Positions 56,909 to 64,000 of a DNA stretch of 64,000 nt are shown piece after piece. The stretch comes from Dama dama. Taxonomy: Eukaryota; Chordata; Mammalia; Artiodactyla; Cervidae. The DNA is taken from positions 122,458,501-122,522,500 of the forward strand of contig NC_083685.1 of NCBI RefSeq assembly GCF_033118175.1, written 5' to 3'. Under the pieces are notes generated by a model. It was not told where the DNA came from. It made no database searches and was given only the letters and a program-made list of their open reading frames with translations. Positions within the stretch are counted from its first letter, which is position 1. Each line of letters begins with the position of its first letter. The position numbers were made by a program, and so were the translations under genes.

Positions 56909-59900
56909 GTAGGTCGGCCGTCTGTCCCCGGGCTCGCTGCGGTGCTGGAGGACAGGCCATCCGGCTGGTTCTCAACCTGTGCGCAGTGAAGCAGTCACAG
57001 GTCCAGAGGGAGGGGACGTTGGGGAGATCTTGTCTCCCCCACCTCTGACCTGCGGCCCCCACAGCCTGAGCAGAGTCTTGGAGACCTGGACTCTGCCGCG
57101 TCCAGGAGTGTGAGCTTCTGCTGGGGGCTGGCGGGGAAGCGGGGTCTCTCCCAGAGGAGCGCTGGGCTCTGACCTGGGGAACAGCCCATTTCTGTGTTCT
57201 CAACCGTATCAGTGTCTGGAGTGCATGCTGGGACTGCGCCCTCCACGTGCCTCAGCTTTAAAGCCGGGGCATCAGGTTTGCTCTTTCTGAACTGAGTCTT
57301 TGTTAAAAAGCAGACTGCTCCTTTCTGAAAACCCAGCAGGGGGAGGGTCTGAGTGTGAGCAGCTGTGCCCCCAACCCCGACCTGGAGTGGAATCCGACCT
57401 CTGGCATCGGCTGTGCCCCACGCCAGCAGGCGGGTAGCAGAGCTGTGGGAGGGAGCCTGCGTGCCCAGACCTTCACGTGGGGCAGCGGGAGAGTTGACAG
57501 CAGCTTCCGTGCGTGTGGCTGGATCTGAACCTGCTGGAAAGCCAGGCTCCACTGAGGCACCTGGGGTCGAGGGAGGAATCGCATTAACTCACTGGGCCCT
57601 GGGCTGGCTGCCAGGCCCCCCTTCCCTCAAAGTGATAAAAATCTGTCCCGACTTTGCCCGAGGCTGGGCAGGTTGGCAGGACTCTGTCTCAGCCACCGTT
57701 CTATTGAAAACTTCGATTGCCCGCTTCCTGCCTCAGGCCAGCTGCGCGTTTCCGGCACCATCCAGCAGTTCTGCTTGCCCCTTAGATCTGGAGGATAGCA
57801 GGACAGAGGGAGCTCGGGGTTGCCCGGTGGTCGGTCACCTGGAGGGAACCACAGGAAGTCAGTGGGGCCCCCAGAGCCACCTGCAGAGAAGCTTCCCGGG
57901 GCGAGGGTTGTGGCCACAGCTCCTTGGGCCAGCCAGAAGTTTGCAAAACATTTGGGAACAAGCACAAATGAGAACATGGTATAGGAACAGGTGAGAATAT
58001 GCTAGAACAAAGTGCCCACACAGCCTTCAAAACTAGGCTCATGGTAAGTAAATCCATCTAAGAAAATAAACACACTGATTGGCATGGCTATTGTGAGCAT
58101 CTGTGCTGAGCCCCACTCAGCTCTGGCCGCTGGCACATAAATCCCTCGGGGGTGTGGCTGTGTGATCTGCACTTTCTGCACTTTCCCAGGGTCGGGCGTA
58201 GTCTGAGGTGGGGCTGAGACGACAGCTGGAGAAACGGGGAGGTCGGGGTCTGCAGACGCTGAGTGGAGGGCCACTTTTCTGGCCGGGGGGAGGACTAGGC
58301 CGCTCCACTGGCAGGTTCACATGAGTTACAGCAGGGTTCCTGGGGTGAGTTTGGGAGGAAGATGCTGGAGGGCAGGGAGAGAGGAGACAGAAGGCAGAGG
58401 TGGTGCCCGTCTGCCCCACGTGAATGCCATGGTGTCTGCTCTGAGGAGAGGGGCCTAACCGACCACCCTCGGGTGGAGCTGCAAGCCAGCTGGTCTATCC
58501 CCTGTTCTCTCGTCATCGCCCCAAGTTGAGTCCAACATGAGTGACCTCTTCCACCTAAAGCTGCTGGGCCCAGAGGGCTCTCTGTTCTGGCCTGACTGGG
58601 CCCACAGGCCAGGCCAGCAGAGGGCTGGCCCTTGCCTCAGCCCTGCCCCTGTCTCCCTGTCCCCAGGCTTCAAAGCCGAGTGGCTGGCCGTGAAGGACGA
58701 GCATCTGTATGTGGGCGGCCTGGGCAAGGAGTGGACCACCGCCACGGGGGAGGTGCTGAATGAGAACCCGGAGTGGGTGAAAGTGGTGGGCTGCAGAGGC
58801 AGCGTGGACCACGAGAACTGGGTGTCCAGCTACAACGCCTTGCGGGCCGCTGCTGGGATCCGGCCGCCAGGTGAGAGCCAGGCCCATGGATGGGTACTGC
58901 GAGCTTGCCTGTTAAACCATTCGACTGTCTCTGACGGTTGCTCCCACCAGGCCTCTAGGTTCTGGGGCCAGTGAGCCATTTTTGCTTTCACCCAGGCTCA
59001 CTCGGCAGGCTCAGACAGTAGCCCCGTCCGCAGTGTCCTCCTGGGGGCCGCCCCGAGGCCGGGCCTCGCCCCTGACCTGGTGGTGGGAGCAGGTACAAAC
59101 TTTGCTTCTTTGCCCTCATTTCTGGAAGTTATGGTTTGTGGTAGGGAGGGGCGGTACTTGGAGCGGGCTTGGACACGTGGCTGAGGTCACAGCTTCACCT
59201 CCTGATAGGCGGACTTCCCATCCTTTTCGGCTTGCAAGGCAGCCTCTCCTACCCACCCTGATCCGCCTTCTCAGATCAGACCTGGTGTTACTTGTGCCAC
59301 TTGCAGAAGCTCTCTCCTCTGCGCCCTGAGAGGAGCACCAAGGAGGTGAAATACAGACAGACCTTGTGGCCATGGCTACTCAGCAGTGCTGGGGGAGCCG
59401 GCAGGGGAGGGCGGCCAGAGAGGCGGCCCAGCAGAGGCTCGTGCGGCCCCGTGGGCTCTGTCCTGCTGGGTTCAGCCACTCTGGACAGATAGACAGCTAA
59501 AGAAAAGACGGACTGCTGCTCGGGCTCCGGGCCGCTCGCGGGTCTGCATGCTGGGCAAGGCCGCCCTGGGCCCGGGTCAGGCGGGCTGTGACCAGTCTGT
59601 GTGTCCCCAGGCTACCTCATCCACGAGTCTGCCTGCTGGAGCGACACACTGCAGCGCTGGTTCTTCCTGCCGCGCCGCGCCAGCCACGAGCGCTACAGCG
59701 AGAAGGATGACGAGCGTCGGGGCACCAACCTGCTGCTGAGCGCCGCCCAGGACTTTGGGGACATCACCGTCCGGCACGTGGGAGCGGTGGTCCCCACCCA
59801 CGGCTTCTCCTCTTTCAAGTTCATCCCCAACACCGACGACCAGATCATCGTGGCCCTCAAGTCCGAGGAAGACGGCGGCCAGATTGCCACCTACATCATG

Positions 59901-59981
59901 GCCTTCACGCTGGACGGACGCTTCCTCCTGCCCGAGACCAAGATCGGGAGTGTGAAGTATGAGGGCATAGAGTTCATTTGA
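56278..59981 (+). CDS. CANT1: CANT1, complete coding region in three exons
   Basis: Soluble calcium-activated nucleotidase 1, an apyrase-family five-bladed beta-propeller in the ER/Golgi. It hydrolyses UDP, GDP and UTP and so supports glycosyltransfer and proteoglycan synthesis. Exons 56278-56908, 58667-58870 and 59611-59981 join in frame (1206 nt, 401 aa, the same length as human). Order: short cytosolic tail 1-44; membrane/signal-anchor segment about 45-61 (VILPSFVGAAVLWLLYA); stem with sequon NDT at 88-90; catalytic domain from about 105 (RYRIAVIADLD) to the end at KYEGIEFI. Arg300 and Arg301 (FFLPRRAS), the site of known human Desbuquois dysplasia changes, are intact. The ATG context is weak (C at -3, C at +4), but it is the first ATG after the acceptor. 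No frameshift or stop interrupts it. Confidence 0.98.
56909..58666 (+). other. CANT1: CANT1 intron between coding exons 1 and 2
   Basis: 1.76 kb, GT-AG, no SINE and no exon recognised. Confidence 0.9.
58667..58870 (+). CDS. CANT1: CANT1 second coding exon
   Basis: A 204 nt exon. Acceptor TGTCCCCAG, donor GCCAG|GTGAGA. It encodes FKAEWLAVKDEHLYVGGLGK and on to NALRAAAGIRPP (residues 211-278). Same phase at both ends. Confidence 0.98.
58871..59610 (+). other. CANT1: CANT1 last intron
   Basis: 740 bp, GT-AG, no repeat recognised. Confidence 0.92.
59611..59981 (+). CDS. CANT1: CANT1 last coding exon
   Basis: Acceptor GTGTCCCCAG; stop TGA at 59979-59981. It encodes residues 279-401, including GYLIHESACWSDTLQRWFFL and SSFKFIPNTDDQIIVALKSE. 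These are nearly invariant in mammals. Confidence 0.98.
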
Positions 59982-60365
59982 ACTGAGAAAAGTCAAGATG
60001 ACGAGCAAGGCCGAGGGGTGGACAGTTTTAAGCTACGTCAGGACTCAAGTTTTATAAAAAACCCAAGGACTGCACTTTCATGTGATTAGTTTATCTTTTT
60101 ATCTTTCTTTTTTCTTTTTTTTTTTTTTTTGAACTCTTGAGGTGTGTGCCTGGTTTAGAAATTTCCAGAATTAGGAGCTCAGTCCCAGCCTGAGATGTGG
60201 CTTCTCAGAGGGGAACGGAAGTGGCGGGGTGGTGGGGTATCCCAGAACTACAGGCTGGACATTTCCCTGCGCTGCCGCCTGGTGGTTGAAGCTAGTCATT
60301 GCAGGCATCTTGATTCAGCCCTTTCTTCCATCTGACCTCCTCTTCTTTTTTCTCCATTTCTCCTT

Positions 60366-60480
60366 CTGTTCAATAAATATTTCTTGAGCTCCTACTGTGT
60401 GTCCAGCACTGTGCCCTCTCTGGGAACCCAGCAGTGAGTCTGAAGTGGGGCTGACAGCTTGGTGCTCCTGGGCCACCCCT
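60366..60480 (+). repeat. L2/MIR-like remnant
   Basis: TTCAATAAATATTTCTTGAG, then CTCCTACTGTGTGTCCAGCA is the common end sequence of old mammalian L2/MIR-like repeats. It contains the early AATAAA. Confidence 0.5.
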
Positions 60481-61882
60481 CATCTCTTCCTTGTGAACCT
60501 CAGGCATTAAATTCACCCCTCCAGGCCCCTGGAAAAGAACCTGTTTACACTGCAGGGCCTCACAGGGCTGTGAGAGCAAGGGCAGGCCTCCGGGAACACG
60601 TCTGCTCAAAGTGCCGCAAGAGGGGACACAGGCCCACCGTCTGCCCCCACGTCAAACTTCTCCATTCAAGGGACTGGCCCTGTATTCTGTCTTCAGGGAA
60701 ATTCTATGCCTGTGTAGCACTTTGAAGTTTTAATTATTAGCTTATATATTAATTAGTTTCCTTTCTTATAAAATGGAATCGGCAAATCTTATCAAGAGCA
60801 AAGTCCTGTACTTAAGAAATTCATTCCCAGCAGTGAAGAAAATGGTAATTAAGAAGTTACAGTTGGTAAGGCAAGTTTTCAATCATTTCTAAGTCCTTGG
60901 CCAAAGGATACAATGATAAGGATACAATACCTTTTTCTAGCAATTATCAGAAATTGCCATTCCTTGAAAGACTTCCGTGAATGACTTGAATGTGTAATTC
61001 CTGAGGCAAGAGGGGCCCTAGGTTCTGGCAAGCCTGCACCTGGCCCCCGACGCTGGGGCTCCCTTACCCTGGAGTTTGTGGACAAGGCCTGCCTGGTCCA
61101 GCAGTTTCTGCCCTGGCTTTTTATTTCTTCACTTCCCTATGGGAGTTCTGCAGCCTTTTCTTTCTAGAAACTTCAGAGAAACTTTGGCATGCCTTAGTCC
61201 CTGTGGTCTCTTCTCCATACCCCAGGGTAAAGGTAGAGAGTTTGGGACACAGGTCAGCCAGAACCACAGCCTAGAAGGGCCATCACCATCAGCCCATGGT
61301 CCCCCTCGCCCAGAAGCTACCTCACCTCTCAGGAGAATGTAGGTTTTGTGATGGCCGGGAAGCGCCCTGTTTTAGGCTCTGGCTGTTGCCTTGTGAACCC
61401 CCGTCTCATAGACTTTTCCCACTTTGGAATTTTAATACGAATGCTTGGAGGGGACCCAGGAAGGATCCCTCATTCCTGCGCTGGTTGTTTCTTCCACTAT
61501 AAAATGAATAGCAGAAGAACAGAAAACAGGGTTTTGAACAGACATGTCTCTCTAGAACTCAGCTCCCACTGTACGCAGTCTGAAGGCCCAAGTCTTTTCT
61601 GACTTTGCTTACCTGGGCTCCCTGACCCACCTCCTTGATAAATATCCACGACATTCAGGGCTGTGTGATATTAAAAATACCAGAGATGAAATTAGGAAGG
61701 TTGGAGGACTAGGGATAGTCACTGGGTTGAGATCTAAGACCCAGGTGCTCAGGAGCTCCATTTTCACACAGTCAGTGATTTTCAAGTATTTTAAAGCTAG
61801 ACTTTACCCCCACCCCCACCCCATTCGCTGCTGTAAGCATAATGATTGTGTTCCTTCCTACTGGAGCCATTGTTTTGTAAAC

Positions 61883-61888
61883 AATAAA
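61883..61888 (+). terminator. CANT1: Probable CANT1 poly(A) signal AATAAA
   Basis: AACAATAAAGTGAATTC is followed by a GT/T-rich stretch (TTTGTCTCCTGGTCTGTGAT) that fits a downstream element. Confidence 0.6.
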
Positions 61889-61905
61889 GTGAATTCTCTT
61901 TGTCT

Positions 61906-63164
61906 CCTGGTCTGTGATGGCTTTTGGCACTGCCCCAGGGGATATGAGAGCCAGTTCACACAGGGGCTCAGAGAAGGGTGCGCTTCCTGTGGGGATGAAG
62001 AGGGATCCTGGGAAGGAAGGAGCCAGAAGCATTCTTGATGCAGGATGGCCGGGGTGCCATGGGAGCTCATGGGATTGGGACCGTGGACCTTTGTGGACTA
62101 GAAGCCTTTATGGAAACCAAATCAGCCAGTCCAGCTTGTCCCTAAGCCTGAAGACGCTGTTTTGGTCAGACTGGTAAAGAATATAGGTTCTGGTTCCACT
62201 CCAGGTTCTAGTCTAGCTCTGACACTTTGCAACTGTGTGACCGTGGTTGGATCAGCTAACCTCTCTGCTGCTATTTCCTCGCTCGTGAAAGGACAGCGAT
62301 AATGGAGCTACTTCACAGAGCTGTCATGAACAGTAAATGAGTTCATACACAGATTAGCATCTACTTATCCATTTTCTTGGAGGCTACTAGAAGATTGGTA
62401 CTGAGGTGGGCTCCAGCAAGAGGTCTCGACTGGTCCAGATGTCATTAGGTGCCTGATGAGCCTGCAGGAACCAACTGGATCATTCTGGAGGACACGGGGG
62501 CCCTGAAAGGAAGCCTCAGGAACCTGGAAGGAGGCAGGTGTGGGTCAGGGTGCCCGTCCTCCTTCATCCCTTCCCCATCCTTGGCCTCCCCAGAGGCTGA
62601 CCCAAGTGAGTCTCTGCGCCTCATCAGCACACTCTGGGACTGACCCCCGGCCAGCAGGAAGCAGTGGGGCAAGCTGGGAGGCCCTGACTCCCTCCCCAGG
62701 GCTGCCTGCCTCCTGCACCATCTCCAGGAGCTACTTCCTGCCTTTGTCACTTCTGGCCTGGGAGTGGCCAGAGCTCCAGATACCAGCTGCACCTGCTCAC
62801 TCACACCTTGTAAATAGCTCCCCCATCTTTAACGCTTCCTTAGAGTATCCCAATCGGGGGCCACCTGCTGCAAGCCTGACCAGGACAGCCAGGGAGGAGA
62901 GTCAACCGTCAAAACCCTGCAGGCGTCAAGTAAGGAGGTCGAGTGTTTCCAGGGGCCCAGCAATGAGGACGCGATCCTCACGAGAACAGTCCCAGGATGG
63001 GAGGTGGGGAGCCACAGCACATCGAGCAAGGAGGGGGACAGGGTGAGCAACTGCACATGGAGGAGGAAGGCACAGAAAATCGGCTCTTGACTGTGTCTTA
63101 AGCAGCTGCGATACTCTGGGCTCCAAGTGACTTGCGCCTGCCTAGCACTCATGCTTGCAACTCA
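61906..63164. other. Downstream flank of CANT1 with a MIR
   Basis: Apart from the MIR at 62185-62370, no exon or repeat is recognised. Confidence 0.5.
62185..62370 (+). repeat. MIR SINE
   Basis: CTGACACTTTGCAACTGTGT, CTAACCTCTCTGCTGC and GAACAGTAAATGAGTTCATA follow the MIR consensus order. Confidence 0.85.
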
Positions 63165-63287
63165 TTAGTGTTAGTCGCTCAGTCGTGTCCGACTCTTTGT
63201 GACCCCATAGACTATAGCCCACCAGATTCCTCTGTCCATGGGATTCTCCAGGCAAGAATACTGGAGTGGGTTGCCATTCCCTTCTTC
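63165..63287 (-). repeat. Truncated Bov-tA SINE, antisense
   Basis: GTCGCTCAGTCGTGTCCGAC to GTTGCCATTCCCTTC. The tRNA-like half is missing. Confidence 0.88.
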
Positions 63288-63908
63288 AATTTGTTAGCAA
63301 AAAAGAAATTCCAAAAAGTCATCTCAGAACTAGGTGAAAGAAAATGAGATTAATTTCTTTCCAAATGTTAATCCTGTCTTCTTTGTGCACTTCAAACTGG
63401 TAAATTATACCTTAATAAAACCATTAATAGATTTGGGTAAAGCAAAAATAAAATACCTTCACACAAAGAAAATTCCAAGGCCAAATGACTTTATTGGTAA
63501 ATTGTGTCTAAGACATTTAAGGAAGAAGTCATAAGGAGCCAACACAAAATCTTCCATAATTTTGGGAACTGGGAACACCCTCAATTCATTCTGTGAGGGC
63601 ATCACTGCCCTGATACCAAAACCAGACAAATACAAGAGAAGAAAAATACAAACCCTCATGAACATAGAAGCAAAAATCCTTGACAAAAATTTAGCCAGTT
63701 GAATACAATGTCATGTAAAATGGACAATACTTCATGACAAACTATGATTTACTCCAGGAACACAGGGTTGGCTTAATATTCTGAAATCCACATAATCCAC
63801 CATATTTGACAGATGAAGAAAGTAAAACTGTATGATAATCTCAAAAAACCGAGGAAAAAAAATCTGATGGAATCCAGTACACACTGATGATTTAAAAGCA
63901 GAGAGAGA
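63288..63908 (+). repeat. L1 ORF2 remnant, sense
   Basis: CTGATACCAAAACCAGACAA, AAAATCCTTGACAAAAATTT and AACACAGGGTTGGCTTAATA are decayed L1 reverse-transcriptase coding sequence. Confidence 0.85.
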
Positions 63909-64000
63909 CTTCCTTGGTGGTCCAGTGGTTGACTCCAGGCTTCTACTACAGGGACATGGATTCAATCCCTGGTTTCAGAACTCAGATCTGGCGTGGTGCG
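63909..64000 (+). repeat. CHR-2-like SINE, cut by the window edge
   Basis: GACTTCCTTGGTGGTCCAGT head; the body continues past 64000. Confidence 0.88.

Larger units (their letters stand above)
59982..61905 (+). other. CANT1: CANT1 3'UTR (long form)
   Basis: Sequence after the stop runs to AATAAA at 61883-61888, giving about 1.9 kb. A T run lies at 60106-60130. An earlier AATAAA at 60372-60377 would give a short form. I see no ruminant SINE in it. Confidence 0.6.

Overview
The window is nuclear DNA from a ruminant, almost certainly a bovid. It is packed with ruminant-specific repeats: tRNA-derived Bov-tA and CHR-2 type SINEs in both orientations, and BovB LINE 3' ends. These sit among older mammalian repeats (L1M, MaLR LTRs, MER20, MIR and L2-like). 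Coding DNA is a small fraction and sits in short exons with GT-AG boundaries. I found no bacterial, phage, CRISPR or operon-like structure.

Three protein genes are recognisable by exon-by-exon similarity to mammalian proteins I know. (1) The 5' end of ENGASE (cytosolic endo-beta-N-acetylglucosaminidase) is on the minus strand: three coding exons between 2213 and 1012, with the rest of the gene beyond the left edge. Its CpG-island promoter is around 1.85-2.46 kb. (2) C1QTNF1 (CTRP1, a secreted collagen/C1q-domain protein) is on the minus strand, with coding exons 20860-20712, 17196-17057 and 16476-15926. They splice in frame to 279 aa. The 3'UTR ends near a poly(A) signal at 14868-14873. A GC-rich block at 37.4-38.05 kb is the best candidate for its 5' non-coding exon and promoter. 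(3) CANT1 (calcium-activated nucleotidase 1) is on the plus strand: a non-coding first exon in a CpG island ending at 45559, then coding exons 56278-56908, 58667-58870 and 59611-59981. They splice to 401 aa, followed by a 3'UTR of about 0.4 or 1.9 kb.

Layout: 0-2.5 kb ENGASE 5' end. 2.5-14.8 kb intergenic, dominated by a long antisense L1 block (6.1-12.35 kb) holding nested SINEs and a BovB copy. 14.85-37.9 kb C1QTNF1. 38-45 kb intergenic, with an unexplained 2 kb block, L1 and BovB debris and a three-unit SINE tandem. 45.3-61.9 kb CANT1. 61.9-64 kb intergenic MIR and L1 debris. The order ENGASE(-), C1QTNF1(-), CANT1(+) is the mirror image of the human 17q25 order as I recall it, so this is conserved synteny. 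The genes are not a functional operon. All three products touch glycan or glycoprotein biology (cytosolic N-glycan release, a glycosylated adipokine, Golgi nucleoside diphosphate clearance), but nothing in the sequence shows joint control.

I did not find a new biological system. The points most worth a second look are local: a 40 bp imperfect duplication around a SINE in CANT1 intron 1, a triple SINE tandem, G-rich and CA-rich tracts beside the first coding exon of C1QTNF1, a ZNF143-like motif in the CANT1 promoter, a MER20 in C1QTNF1 intron 1, and an unclassified block at 38.6-40.6 kb.
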